From Algibacter sp. L3A6 (GTDB lineage: Bacteria > Bacteroidota > Bacteroidia > Flavobacteriales > Flavobacteriaceae): a stretch of DNA of 64,000 nt. The DNA lies in NCBI RefSeq assembly GCF_009796825.1, contig NZ_CP047030.1, forward strand, positions 3,346,501-3,410,500, written 5' to 3'. Position numbers and translations under genes: made by a program. Below are positions 1-9,203 of this stretch, one piece after another (the first letter of the stretch is position 1; each line of letters opens with the position of its first letter). The notes below the pieces were generated by a model. The model ran no database searches, had not been told where the DNA came from, and saw only the letters and a list, made by a program, of their open reading frames with translations.

Positions 1-2358
1 TGTTATTGAGTTTTGAGCATCAAACATGTTATAGATTTCAAACCCAAAAGACAAGGCTTTAAAAGGCTTTCTCCAGCCACGATCAAATTGCTTTTTATCA
101 TCGACTACCACAAATTGTAATCCTAAATCGGCGCGTTTGTAATCTGGTAATCTGTTTTGATAATCGTAAGGATCGGCATAACTTGGCGATCCACCAGGCA
201 AGCCCGTATTGTAAACAAGGTTTAAATACACTTTCATGTTTGGTACATTGGGTACATAATCTTGAAATAAGGCAGCAAACTTTAAACGCTGATCTGTTGG
301 TCTGGCAATGTAACCGCGATTATCTATATTTTCCTCATTTTTTAAGTATCCAAAACTAAACCAAGATTCGGTTCCGGGAACAAACTCTCCGTTTAAGCGC
401 ATATCTAAACCGTATGCATAAGCTTCAGCATTATTATTGGCTGCATAACGAATACGTACGTTTTCTAAAGTGTACGGGTTAACATCGGTAATGCCTTTAT
501 AATAAAGTTCGGTAGTTAATTTAAAGGGACGTTCCCACATTTTAAAACTATAATCGTTACCTAATACAATATGAAGCGATTTTTGAGCTTTAACATCAGG
601 CTGAATTGTTCCTGAAGCATCACGCAATTCGCGATAGAAAGGTGGCTGATAATATAAACCTGTAGCTACTCTAAATAGCATATCTTTTTCCCAATTAGGT
701 TTTATGGTGAATTGTGCACGCGGACTAAATACGATTTGATTGCCTCCAGATATTCCATCTCCCGAAACGGACCAACTATGTATGCGGCCTCCGGCATTGT
801 ACCAAACATCGCTATTGCCTAGAGTAGAGCGTTTACTCCACTGCACATAGGCTTGCAGTCTATTAATCTGTGTGCTATTTGTAGCTCTAATATTTTGATA
901 AGGTTCTAGCGGACCGCTAAATGGAGTATAAGGTTGCTCGTTTGTTACCGTTTTTGGAGGCCTAATAGAGAATCCTGCCGAGTCTATGGTTTCCCATTCT
1001 ACTAAGCGGTCTCTAATATCTTCATGAGTGTATTTTATAGACCATTCAATACGGTTATCGTCAATTCTTAAATCGCCTTTATGTTCAATATTTGTAATTA
1101 AGGCGTCAAGATCGTTTCGGCCATGATTTAATTGGCTCCCAACACCTTCGCTAAATTCTACTTCTCCTAAATTCTCGTCACCAATATTACTATTAACTTC
1201 TCCTAATCTATATTGTGCTAAAATATCAAAATACTCTTCTTCTGTAGTATGATAAGTTGAGGCTATTAGCTTTAAAGTTAAATCGTCGTTTGCAAAATAG
1301 GTTCCTTTAAAAGCTCCAAAATAGGTTTGATATTCATCTTTTTCTTGACCTTCATAAAACACTAAAAGCGCAATAGGATCGGCAAGTGTTCCAAAATTGG
1401 TTTGTCGGCTTTGCGGTTCAAAATTATATTTATTGATAGAGGCGTTTCCTAAAAAACTCAAATGAAATTTATCGGTAAATTTATAAGTCAAAAATGCTTG
1501 AGCATCTGCAAAGGTTGGTTTAACATTAGTTTCGGTTTCCTTAGCATCAACTAGCAAACTATTGTCGCGATAACGTAAACCTATAATGCTTGTAAATTTA
1601 GAATCTTTACTAATATTTTCTACGGAAAGACTTCCGCCAAGTAAACTCAAATCGGCATTAACTTCAAACTGGTAAGGTGTTTTATAGGTAATATCTAAAA
1701 CTGAAGATAATTTATCCCCATATTTAGCTTGAAATCCACCTGCTGAAAAATCAACATTTTGCACCAAATTAGAGTTTACAAAACTTAGACCTTCTTGTTG
1801 GCCGGAACGAATTAAAAACGGACGATACACTTCTATATCATTCACGTAAACCAAATTCTCATCGTAGTTTCCTCCACGTACAGCGTATTGCGTACTTAAT
1901 TCGTTATTGTTACTAACGCCTGGCAAGGTCATTAATAGGTTTTCTACACCGGCATTAGCTCCAGGTATTTTTCTAATAGTTTCTGGTTTTATGGTAATTA
2001 TACCTTCAATATCTTTTCTACGGTTACTCGTTACCACAACAGCAGCTATTTGCTCTAGAGAAGTACTCATTACAGGGTTGAATTCGAATATTTCTCCGTT
2101 CTTCAAATTAAAAGTACTCGATATTTTCTTGAATGCTATATGTGTAAATTCAACTAAAACATCTTCATTTATATTTATAGTTAGACTATAAAACCCGTTA
2201 GCATTACTAATGGTGCCTTGCGTGCCAGATTTAATACTAACCTGTTCTACGGGTAAATTGTTTTCATCTAAAATAATACCTTTTATAGTTGCTGTTTGCG
2301 CAAACCCATTGTAAAGGTTCAAAAAAAATAAACTGAAAATTAAAAGTTTTGTTTTCAA
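1..2358 (-). CDS. TonB-dependent outer-membrane receptor, C-terminus cut by window edge
   Basis: An open frame of 786 codons runs without a stop from 2358 to base 1, so the C-terminus lies outside the window. The start is a TTG at 2358; no ATG fits, but the first residues form a clear signal peptide ending in GFAQ. An N-terminal carboxypeptidase-regulatory-like beta-sandwich (about residues 22-110) is followed by a plug with GANAGVENLLMTLPGV and QYAVRGGNYDENLVYVNDIE, then a long beta-barrel. The last visible residues, FGFEIYNMFDAQNSIT, are typical of the final barrel strands, so little is missing. The family takes up large ligands across the outer membrane using TonB energy. The substrate cannot be read from the sequence. 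No SusD partner is visible. It is followed only by the M23 gene upstream on the same strand, 23 bp away. Confidence 0.9.
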   Translation of the reverse strand, partial: MKTKLLIFSLFFLNLYNGFAQTATIKGIILDENNLPVEQVSIKSGTQGTISNANGFYSLTININEDVLVEFTHIAFKKISSTFNLKNGEIFEFNPVMSTSLEQIAAVVVTSNRRKDIEGIITIKPETIRKIPGANAGVENLLMTLPGVSNNNELSTQYAVRGGNYDENLVYVNDIEVYRPFLIRSGQQEGLSFVNSNLVQNVDFSAGGFQAKYGDKLSSVLDITYKTPYQFEVNADLSLLGGSLSVENISKDSKFTSIIGLRYRDNSLLVDAKETETNVKPTFADAQAFLTYKFTDKFHLSFLGNASINKYNFEPQSRQTNFGTLADPIALLVFYEGQEKDEYQTYFGAFKGTYFANDDLTLKLIASTYHTTEEEYFDILAQYRLGEVNSNIGDENLGEVEFSEGVGSQLNHGRNDLDALITNIEHKGDLRIDDNRIEWSIKYTHEDIRDRLVEWETIDSAGFSIRPPKTVTNEQPYTPFSGPLEPYQNIRATNSTQINRLQAYVQWSKRSTLGNSDVWYNAGGRIHSWSVSGDGISGGNQIVFSPRAQFTIKPNWEKDMLFRVATGLYYQPPFYRELRDASGTIQPDVKAQKSLHIVLGNDYSFKMWERPFKLTTELYYKGITDVNPYTLENVRIRYAANNNAEAYAYGLDMRLNGEFVPGTESWFSFGYLKNEENIDNRGYIARPTDQRLKFAALFQDYVPNVPNMKVYLNLVYNTGLPGGSPSYADPYDYQNRLPDYKRADLGLQFVVVDDKKQFDRGWRKPFKALSFGFEIYNMFDAQNSIT

Positions 2359-2381
2359 ATGAATTGATGAGTTAGGTTGTG

Positions 2382-4067
2382 TTATTTCCTGTAAAATAAC
2401 GCTTCAAAAGTAGAGCTATTTCCAACATTATCAGTAACAATAACTTTTAAATTATTGTTGGTGTCTGTAAAATCGCCATCGTTAAAATCGTAAGTTAAAG
2501 TATTTGTTTTGTATTCGTACTCCATTAAAATAAATTTCCCATTAATGGTAGCTCGGTAATTAGAAATGCCAGAAAGATCGTCGCTAATTTTAACTTTTAG
2601 ATATCTAAAATTACTTAACCATTGTTTATTTTTAAAATTATCTGCCTTAATAGTAGGAGGAACGCTATCTGTTGCTAACGCGTATTTTCCTAAATATTTT
2701 GTGGTAGTCGATAAAATATCTCCTTTTCTTTTTGTTGTAGAGTAAGCTGGGTAATCTTTGTAGCCAAGTAGGCGAGCAATAAATAGTTTGCTTTTATCGG
2801 CATCGTTATATTGGCTAACATCAAAAGATATATTGAAACTTTTTTGCGTAGGGACGGTATCGTCATGCAATAATAGGGTGTCATTTTTCACTTCAAAATC
2901 TAAAAAAAAATCTTTATAAAATGTGTTTTTATAAAAATCGACAGCAATTTTATCTTGTTTTAAATTTGTTACTTGGTCGGCCTGAATAAAATAAGGTGTT
3001 ATCTTTTCTGTTTCTGGCTCGGTAATGGTGTTTTTTGTTCCTTTTATATTAACGGTAATCCAGGTTGCATTATTTTTATAATCGGATACTCTAATTTTAT
3101 AAACAGAATTGGTGCTATCTTGTATAGTTAACATACCGTTATTAGATACCGATTTGTATAAGCTTAATTGATTATCTTCTCTATACAACCGTTGTATGCG
3201 TTCTCTTTTAGTTTTAAAATGCTCGTAATCTATTAAAGCATTAATGTGTTTTGTTTCATCGAATGAAAATTCTTTAAAATCAATTTCAAAATTACGCAGA
3301 CCATTAATTACGGTTTGTATGTTGTAAACCCCATTAGAATTTCCAGCCAAATCTTGTCTGTCAATAGTTTTAATTCCAAAACCAATATTACCAATGGCAT
3401 CGATTTTTTCGGTAACAAAATCGCCGTTTTTTAAAGGCACCAATCTTACTTTCTGTTTCTTATTCTTCTTATTTACAAATGAAGTACTATCTAGAGGGTA
3501 TACGTAAAGCGATTGAACAACAGGAGCTTTAGTGTCTAGAATGTCAATACCAAAAAGCATTGGGTTTATAGGGTGCTCGTCTTTGTTTCTAATTTCAAAA
3601 TGAAGGTGAGGCCCACCAGAACTGCCTGTGTTTCCGCTATAAGCCACAAGTTCACCTTGGGTTACAGGTAATTCTTCTGGAGTAGGGAACAGCTCAATTT
3701 CATAACTTTCGGCTTCGTATTGCTTCTTTTTTATGTAAGCTTCAATCTCTGGAGATAGTTTTGATAAATGGGCATAAACCGTAGTGTAGCCATTTGGATG
3801 CGTAATATATAAAGCCTTACCGTAACCATAATGTGCAATTTTAATACGGCTTACAAATCCGCTAGCCGATGCATTTACTTTTAAGCCAATGCGTTGTTTT
3901 GTTTTTATATCGAGTCCGGAATGGAAATGATTAGAACGTAGTTCGGCAAAAGTACCAGCGAGCACCAAAGTACCCTCTAAAGGATTTGCAAAATAATCTT
4001 GTGGATAGTTGTTTTGGGCGTTTAATAATAACGAACAGAACAGAAGAAGGGAAAGGATAAATTTCAT
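2382..4067 (-). CDS. M23 (LytM-type) metallopeptidase, secreted
   Basis: This 561-residue protein has a signal peptide (residues 1-18, ending LLLNAQ) and an N-terminal LytM/peptidase M23 domain at about 25-170. The zinc ligands are visible: H49 and D53 in FHSGLD, H154 and H156 in PHLHFE, and H100 in VYAHLS. The family cleaves peptide cross-links in peptidoglycan or acts as an envelope scaffold. The remaining 390 residues are beta-rich with no motif I recognise, a common layout in Bacteroidetes M23 proteins. It lies just upstream of the TonB-dependent receptor on the same strand, 23 bp apart, so the two may be co-transcribed. All usual ligands are present, so I expect it to be active. Confidence 0.88.
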   Translation of the reverse strand: MKFILSLLLFCSLLLNAQNNYPQDYFANPLEGTLVLAGTFAELRSNHFHSGLDIKTKQRIGLKVNASASGFVSRIKIAHYGYGKALYITHPNGYTTVYAHLSKLSPEIEAYIKKKQYEAESYEIELFPTPEELPVTQGELVAYSGNTGSSGGPHLHFEIRNKDEHPINPMLFGIDILDTKAPVVQSLYVYPLDSTSFVNKKNKKQKVRLVPLKNGDFVTEKIDAIGNIGFGIKTIDRQDLAGNSNGVYNIQTVINGLRNFEIDFKEFSFDETKHINALIDYEHFKTKRERIQRLYREDNQLSLYKSVSNNGMLTIQDSTNSVYKIRVSDYKNNATWITVNIKGTKNTITEPETEKITPYFIQADQVTNLKQDKIAVDFYKNTFYKDFFLDFEVKNDTLLLHDDTVPTQKSFNISFDVSQYNDADKSKLFIARLLGYKDYPAYSTTKRKGDILSTTTKYLGKYALATDSVPPTIKADNFKNKQWLSNFRYLKVKISDDLSGISNYRATINGKFILMEYEYKTNTLTYDFNDGDFTDTNNNLKVIVTDNVGNSSTFEALFYRK

Positions 4068-4188
4068 AGGATAAATGTAACTGCTAAAATATTAATTTGA
4101 GACGAAAACACAAAGAATAAAGCAAAAACTAAGCCATTGTATTTAAAAGGAGTTTAAAGGAATAATCTAAAAATTTATTGAAAAACTA

Positions 4189-4219
4189 TTGTAATTTATA
4201 GCGAACTTGGTTAACTTTG
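4189..4219 (+). promoter_or_regulatory. Bacteroidetes-type promoter of the zapA operon
   Basis: TTG at 4189-4191 and TAACTTTG at 4212-4219 are separated by 20 bp, matching the Bacteroidetes sigma factor consensus TTG-N(17-23)-TAnnTTTG. Transcription would start near 4226, about 18 bp before the first gene. Confidence 0.6.
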
Positions 4220-4243
4220 TAAGATAAGTATTGAAATTGGTAA

Positions 4244-4534
4244 ATGAGTAATATTGAGGGTATTGTAGATTCGTTAGAAAACAAAATTAGCAAAGTATTA
4301 CATAAGATAGAGCTTTTAAAGCAAACTAATTTGAAATTAAATGAAGAATTAGAAGTTTCAAAGCAGGAAATTTTGAACCAAAAAAAGCTAAATGCTAATT
4401 GGGAAGAAAAATATGAAGCTCTTAAAATTGCAAATTCAATGCTTGGTGGTGACGATAATAAAAGAGAAACTAAGCTTAAAATAAATGCCTTAATTAGAGA
4501 AATTGACCATTGTATTGGACAACTATCTGAATAG
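4244..4534 (+). CDS. small coiled-coil protein upstream of zapA
   Basis: The 96-residue product is almost entirely helical and charged. Residues 10-65 show leucine/isoleucine heptads (ENKISKVLHKIELLKQ onward), so a dimeric coiled coil is likely. There is no signal peptide or membrane segment. It sits 15 bp ahead of zapA and behind a good promoter, so the two are almost certainly co-transcribed. A short coiled-coil gene in this position recalls the ZapA-ZapB pair of other bacteria, in which ZapB is a coiled-coil partner that bridges ZapA-bound FtsZ filaments. A ZapB-like role here is inferred from position and shape, not from sequence similarity I can demonstrate. Confidence 0.8.
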   Translation: MSNIEGIVDSLENKISKVLHKIELLKQTNLKLNEELEVSKQEILNQKKLNANWEEKYEALKIANSMLGGDDNKRETKLKINALIREIDHCIGQLSE

Positions 4535-4549
4535 TGCTAATTAAATTCA

Positions 4550-4843
4550 ATGTCCGACAAGCTTAAAATAAAGCTATCTATTGCTAATCGCGTATATCCC
4601 TTAACTATTGACCCGAGTCAAGAAGAAGGTTTACGTAAGGCGGCAAAGAACATTGAAGTAATGATTAAAAAATTTGAGCAAAGTTATTCTGTTCGAGATA
4701 AACAAGACGTTTTGGCCATGTGTGCCTTGCAATTTGCATCTCAAGTAGAGCAGAAGTCTATAGATAAAACAAATATAAACGAGCATGTTGAAGAAAAGCT
4801 TGTTGCGCTTAATACTTTGTTAGATTCTCACATAGGCTCTTAA
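4550..4843 (+). CDS. zapA: cell division protein ZapA
   Basis: The 97-residue protein fits the ZapA family in length and layout: an N-terminal beta-alpha-beta head (KLKIKLSIANRVYPLTIDPS, then EEGLRKAAKNIEVMIKKF) followed by a C-terminal helix that forms the dimer/tetramer coiled coil. ZapA binds FtsZ filaments at midcell and cross-links them, stabilising the Z ring. It is the second gene of a two-gene unit with the preceding coiled-coil gene and is followed by a probable 6S RNA, then rny. A zapA next to a 6S RNA gene is also the arrangement in Escherichia coli, which supports both calls. Confidence 0.9.
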   Translation: MSDKLKIKLSIANRVYPLTIDPSQEEGLRKAAKNIEVMIKKFEQSYSVRDKQDVLAMCALQFASQVEQKSIDKTNINEHVEEKLVALNTLLDSHIGS

Positions 4844-4874
4844 TTCGTTCTTTAAAATAAACTAAAAAGTTACT

Positions 4875-5058
4875 GCCTACATTGGTTATTTTTTTTGATA
4901 AACTCAACGTTAATTCTTTAAAAAGGGTGAGTTTAAGTTGTAAAAGCAGGCTGCAACACTAAATTTATTTAGTGTTAGACAGATCCTTGATCAGCTTGTT
5001 AGCCCTAAACTTGTTTTTAAGGAGTTTATACAAAACTTTATGCTAGTGTAGGCTTTTT
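4875..5058 (+). ncRNA. ssrS: probable 6S RNA (flavobacterial type)
   Basis: The 243-bp gap between zapA and rny has no ORF but folds well. GCCTACATTGG (4875-4885) pairs over 11 bp, with G-U pairs, to CTAGTGTAGGC (5043-5053), closing a domain of about 180 nt followed by a T-rich tail. Inside are hairpins AAACTCA/TGAGTTT and AACACTAAA/TTTAGTGTT and a TAAACT/AGTTTA stem. One long closed hairpin with internal bulges, about 180 nt, downstream of zapA is what 6S RNA looks like. 6S RNA mimics an open promoter and sequesters the housekeeping RNA polymerase holoenzyme. The symbol follows the E. coli gene. Identification rests on structure and position; a covariance search was not possible. Confidence 0.65.
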
Positions 5059-5086
5059 TATATATTATAATCAACTAATTTAAACG

Positions 5087-6661
5087 ATGGATAACTCAAT
5101 TATATTTGCAGTAGGTGGTGTTATATTAGGGCTTGCAATAGGCTTTATTATAGCAAAAACGTTAGAAAAAAACAATGCGTCTAAACTTATAAAAAACGCT
5201 AAAAAAAATGCAGCTTCAATACTCAAACAAGCTAATTTAGAAGGTGAGAGTATTAAAAAAGATAAAATGCTACAGGCTAAAGAAAAATTCTTAGAGCTAA
5301 AAGCAGAACACGAAAAGGTTATTTTAAGTCGTGATAAAAAAATGAGTGAAGCTGAAAAGCGCACTAGAGATAAAGAATCTCAAGTATCTAATGAACTTTC
5401 TAAAACTAAAAAATCTAACGATAGTTTAGAGAGTAAAATAAAGGACTACAACCACAGACTTGATGTATTAGAAAGCAAGCAAGAAGAAGTAGAAAGATTA
5501 CACAGAAGTCAAGTACAACAATTAGAAGTTATTTCTAGCCTTTCGGCGGAAGAAGCAAAAGAGCAATTAGTAGAGTCTTTAAAAGGTGAAGCTAAGAATG
5601 ATGCGATGGCTTTTATACAAAGTTCTATAGAAGAAGCTAAACTTACAGCTGAACAGGATGCTAAGAAAATTATAATAAACACCATACAACGTATTGGAAC
5701 AGAGGAAGCGGTTGATAACTGTGTATCTGTATTTAATATCGAATCTGATGATGTTAAAGGACGTATTATTGGTCGTGAAGGTAGAAACATACGTGCCATT
5801 GAAGCCGCTACAGGTGTAGAAATTATTGTTGATGATACGCCAGAGGCTATTATCTTATCTTGTTTCGATTCTGTACGTCGTGAGATAGCAAGATTATCAC
5901 TTCATAAATTAGTGACAGATGGTAGAATTCACCCTGCAAGAATTGAAGAAGTCGTTAAGAAAACTCAAAAACAAATAGAGCAAGAAATTATAGAAGTTGG
6001 TAAACGTACGGTTATTGATTTAGGTATTCATAATCTGCACCCAGAACTTATTAAAATGGTAGGTAGAATGAAGTATCGTTCGTCTTACGGACAAAACTTA
6101 CTGCAACACTCACGTGAGGTTGCTAAGCTTTGTGGCGTAATGGCAGCAGAATTAGGTTTAAACCCTAAACTTGCAAAACGTGCTGGATTACTACACGATA
6201 TTGGAAAAGTGCCAGATGCTGAAACAGATATGGAAACGCCACACGCTATATTAGGAATGCAATGGGCTGAGAAATATGGTGAGAAAGACGATGTAATAAA
6301 TGCTATTGGAGCGCACCACGATGAAATTGAAATGAAATCGTTACTAGCGCCAATTATACAAGTTTGTGATGCAATCTCTGGTGCAAGACCAGGAGCACGT
6401 AGACAAGTATTAGATAGTTATATCCAACGTTTAAAAGACTTAGAAGAAATCGCTTTCGGATTTAGCGGTGTTAAAAAAGCATACGCTATTCAAGCAGGTA
6501 GAGAACTACGTGTTATTGTAGAAAGCGAAAAAGTTAACGATCAAACGGCTGCCGATTTATCGTTTACTATTTCTCAAAAAATCCAAACGGATATGACGTA
6601 TCCAGGACAAGTAAAAGTTACTGTAATTAGAGAGACTCGTGCAGTGAATATTGCAAAATAA
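5087..6661 (+). CDS. rny: ribonuclease Y
   Basis: The 524-residue protein has the full RNase Y layout: one N-terminal membrane helix (about 4-25), a long charged coiled coil (about 30-190), a KH RNA-binding domain (about 218-285, with VKGRIIGREGRNIRAIEAA), and an HD domain with LLHDIGK (H370, D371). RNase Y is a membrane-anchored endoribonuclease that starts mRNA decay, and the HD motif holds the catalytic metal. It is read after the probable 6S RNA. Its stop codon is one base from the stop of the convergent histidine kinase gene, so its terminator must lie inside that gene. Length and motifs are normal for the family. Confidence 0.96.
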   Translation: MDNSIIFAVGGVILGLAIGFIIAKTLEKNNASKLIKNAKKNAASILKQANLEGESIKKDKMLQAKEKFLELKAEHEKVILSRDKKMSEAEKRTRDKESQVSNELSKTKKSNDSLESKIKDYNHRLDVLESKQEEVERLHRSQVQQLEVISSLSAEEAKEQLVESLKGEAKNDAMAFIQSSIEEAKLTAEQDAKKIIINTIQRIGTEEAVDNCVSVFNIESDDVKGRIIGREGRNIRAIEAATGVEIIVDDTPEAIILSCFDSVRREIARLSLHKLVTDGRIHPARIEEVVKKTQKQIEQEIIEVGKRTVIDLGIHNLHPELIKMVGRMKYRSSYGQNLLQHSREVAKLCGVMAAELGLNPKLAKRAGLLHDIGKVPDAETDMETPHAILGMQWAEKYGEKDDVINAIGAHHDEIEMKSLLAPIIQVCDAISGARPGARRQVLDSYIQRLKDLEEIAFGFSGVKKAYAIQAGRELRVIVESEKVNDQTAADLSFTISQKIQTDMTYPGQVKVTVIRETRAVNIAK

Positions 6662-6662
6662 A

Positions 6663-7880
6663 CTACTTTATGAAAGTAGAAGAAGTATTATTAAAGCTTT
6701 CCTTTTTTTTATTAAGAAGGAAAGCTTTTTCTTTTGGAAAAAACAGTTTGAATGATGTGCCTTCGTTTAGTTTGCTTTCAATATTAATTGTGCCTCCTAA
6801 ATCTTCAACTTGTATCTTGGTAAGATATAAACCTATACCTTCAGAATCTTCTCTACTACTTTCATGAAAGGTATTATACATTCCAAAAACTTGCTCTTTA
6901 TATTTTTCTAAATCAATACCAATACCATTATCCGAAATTGAAATTTCAAAGCCTTCCTCTGTTTGAACACCTTTTATATTTACTGTTGGTGTTTTTTCTG
7001 GATGAACGTACTTTACAGCGTTAGAAATTAGATTATGGAATATACTTTCTAAATAAGATGAGTTTCCTTTAAGATATAAGTTAGAAGGTAAATCGGTATT
7101 TATAATAGCTCTCTTTGAAGCGATTTCAATAGATAGATTGCCTAATGTTTCTCTAACAACTTCACTTATACCTATATTATTGTTTAGGTCGTTATATTCT
7201 GAGTTTACACTAATAACATCATTCAAATTAGTAATGGTAGTTGTTAACGCAGACGAAATGGTTTTTAAATAATTAAACATTTCATCTTTTTCTTGTTGCG
7301 TTGTAGACGACTCGTGAAACTCTAATACGTTTTTAAAGTTACCAATATGGGTTCTTAAATTATGAGAAACAATATGTGTAAAATTATAAAGCCTTTTATT
7401 CTGGTTGGTAATGATGTTGAAGTTTTCATTTAAAAGCACTTCATTCCGCTTACGCGATGTAATGTCTATATGCGTGCCTATAATACGTAACGGTTTACCG
7501 TTTTTGTCTTTGCTAACAATTTTTCCGCTATCTAGAATCCATCTATAGCTGCCGTCTTTACAAAGTATACGGTGTTCGTTTTTGTAAAGTTCTAGTTCGC
7601 CTGTAATGTGTCGCTGAAAATCGCTATTGTAAGCAGCTTTATCTTCTGGGTGTACACGCTTGTTCCATTCATCGGCATGGTTGCCAATTTCGTTGTCACT
7701 GTATCCTAAAATATTTTTAGATTCAACGGAATAAAAGACTTCATTCATCTTTGCATTCCAATCCCAAACACCAATTTTCGAGTTTTCAACGGCAAATTGC
7801 CATTTTAAACTATTTGAATTATCAGAACTAGTTCTATGTTCAAATAGACGACGGATAGGTGAGAATATACGTTTAATCAT
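6663..7880 (-). CDS. PAS-domain sensor histidine kinase
   Basis: The 405-residue kinase lacks membrane segments and a signal peptide, so it should be cytoplasmic. A PAS domain of the PAS_3/PAC type occupies about 25-146 (GVWDWNAKMNEVFYSV, then GSYRWILDSGKIV). The phosphoacceptor helix has HIVSHNLRTHI with H173, a variant of the usual HELRTPL. The ATPase domain shows N box NLISNAVKYV, G1 SDNGIGID and G2 GIGLYLTK. No response regulator is adjacent, so this is an orphan kinase whose signal and target are unknown. The 3' end of the gene contains a hairpin that probably ends rny transcription on the other strand. Confidence 0.88.
   Translation of the reverse strand: MIKRIFSPIRRLFEHRTSSDNSNSLKWQFAVENSKIGVWDWNAKMNEVFYSVESKNILGYSDNEIGNHADEWNKRVHPEDKAAYNSDFQRHITGELELYKNEHRILCKDGSYRWILDSGKIVSKDKNGKPLRIIGTHIDITSRKRNEVLLNENFNIITNQNKRLYNFTHIVSHNLRTHIGNFKNVLEFHESSTTQQEKDEMFNYLKTISSALTTTITNLNDVISVNSEYNDLNNNIGISEVVRETLGNLSIEIASKRAIINTDLPSNLYLKGNSSYLESIFHNLISNAVKYVHPEKTPTVNIKGVQTEEGFEISISDNGIGIDLEKYKEQVFGMYNTFHESSREDSEGIGLYLTKIQVEDLGGTINIESKLNEGTSFKLFFPKEKAFLLNKKKESFNNTSSTFIK
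6693..6730 (+). terminator. hairpin terminator for rny inside the kinase gene
   Basis: AAAGCTTTCCTT (6693-6704) is the exact inverse of AAGGAAAGCTTT (6717-6728), with a T-rich tail. It lies 32 bp after the rny stop and inside the coding 3' end of the convergent kinase gene. Confidence 0.6.
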
Positions 7881-8020
7881 TTGGTTTTCTTTGGGTTAAT
7901 AATGTAGTGTAAATTATAAGTAGGTGTAATTTAGACGCATTAAATAGTAATAGGTCACAATTTGAGTCTCGATTTTGTTTCAAATCTTACATAAATAACG
8001 ACATTTCATGGATAAAAATA

Positions 8021-8917
8021 CTATTTTCTCGGATGAAATTGCTCTACGACCTTAGTTAAATGGTTTCTGTCTAGGTGTACATAGATTTCGGTAGTGGTTA
8101 TACTTTCGTGCCCAAGCATAAGTTGAATTGATCTTAAATCTGCATTATTTTGAAGTAAATGTGTTGCAAAAGAATGTCTAAATGTATGAGGAGAAATACT
8201 TTTATTTAGATCTATTTTTACTGCTAGCTGTTTTATAATAGTAAAAATCATAGCTCGTGTTAATTGCTTACCGCGACGGTTTAAAAACAAAGTATCTTCA
8301 AAACCTGCTTGAATATTCATGTGGTTTCTAATATCTTTTCTGTAAATATTAATGTATTTTTTAGTAACATCAATAATAGGTACAAAACGCTGTTTGTTTC
8401 CTTTACCGGTAACCTTTATAAAGCCTTCTTCAAAAAATAAATCCGATAGTTTTAAATTTACCAATTCACTAACACGTAATCCACAGCCATATAGTGTTTC
8501 TAACATGGCTCTATTACGTTCGCCTTCTGGTTTGCTTAAATCTATGGCTTTTATAAGGCTATCAATTTCTTCTTCCGATAAGGTATCTGGAAGTTTTCTA
8601 CCTATTTTAGGAGATTCTATAAGTTCCAACGGGTTGTCTGGTCTGTAATCTTCGAAAACTAAGTAATTAAAAAAACTACGTAAACCAGATATTAATCGCG
8701 ACTGTGAACGCTCGTTAATATGTTTAGAGGTATTATAGATAAATTCTCTAATGGTTTCATCTGTAATTGAAATAGCATTTTCGCTAATATCTTTTTCCTC
8801 TAAAAAAGACATTAATTTTTCAACATCTAGTACATAGCTGTTAATTGAATTTTGTGATAACCCTCTTTCTATTTTTAGATAAAAGGTATAATCTTTTAAA
8901 GCTTGACTCCATTTCAT
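8021..8917 (-). CDS. xerD: tyrosine recombinase XerD
   Basis: The 298-residue protein has the two-domain XerC/D layout: an N-terminal SAM-like core-binding domain (about 1-90) and a C-terminal catalytic domain. All catalytic residues are visible: R148 (GLRVSEL), K172 (TGKGNKQ), H244 and R247 (HTFRHSFATHLL), H270 (LGHESITTT) and Y279. XerC/XerD resolve chromosome dimers at dif during division. Length, completeness, and position among core genes near aroQ argue for a housekeeping Xer protein, not a phage integrase. XerC versus XerD cannot be fully separated by eye; the sequence style fits the single XerD-type annotation common in flavobacteria. Confidence 0.92.
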   Translation of the reverse strand: MKWSQALKDYTFYLKIERGLSQNSINSYVLDVEKLMSFLEEKDISENAISITDETIREFIYNTSKHINERSQSRLISGLRSFFNYLVFEDYRPDNPLELIESPKIGRKLPDTLSEEEIDSLIKAIDLSKPEGERNRAMLETLYGCGLRVSELVNLKLSDLFFEEGFIKVTGKGNKQRFVPIIDVTKKYINIYRKDIRNHMNIQAGFEDTLFLNRRGKQLTRAMIFTIIKQLAVKIDLNKSISPHTFRHSFATHLLQNNADLRSIQLMLGHESITTTEIYVHLDRNHLTKVVEQFHPRK

Positions 8918-9203
8918 TATGATAAAAGTAGAGAATTTTTTGGATTAAATAGAGATTGGATTGCTTATATTTTTGGAAGTATTTAATAAACAAATGAATA
9001 AGAAATAAGTGTGCATTTAAGGATGAAAAAAAACTGATTTTCGGCTTTTTTTATGTTAAAAAAAAGGTTTTTTCTGTAGATATTGATTACCAATGAGTTG
9101 TAGTCTAAACAATGTTAAAATTATCACAAAGTAGGATTAAGTGTTAATTTAACAGATAAACAGTGGTTAATTTGCGGAATATTTAAAATAAAACAATTTA
9201 ATT

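Noticed and set aside
8021..8917. Phage or island integrase
   Set aside because: Length, intact Xer motifs and a core-gene neighbourhood fit the housekeeping Xer recombinase; no island boundary or phage gene is nearby.
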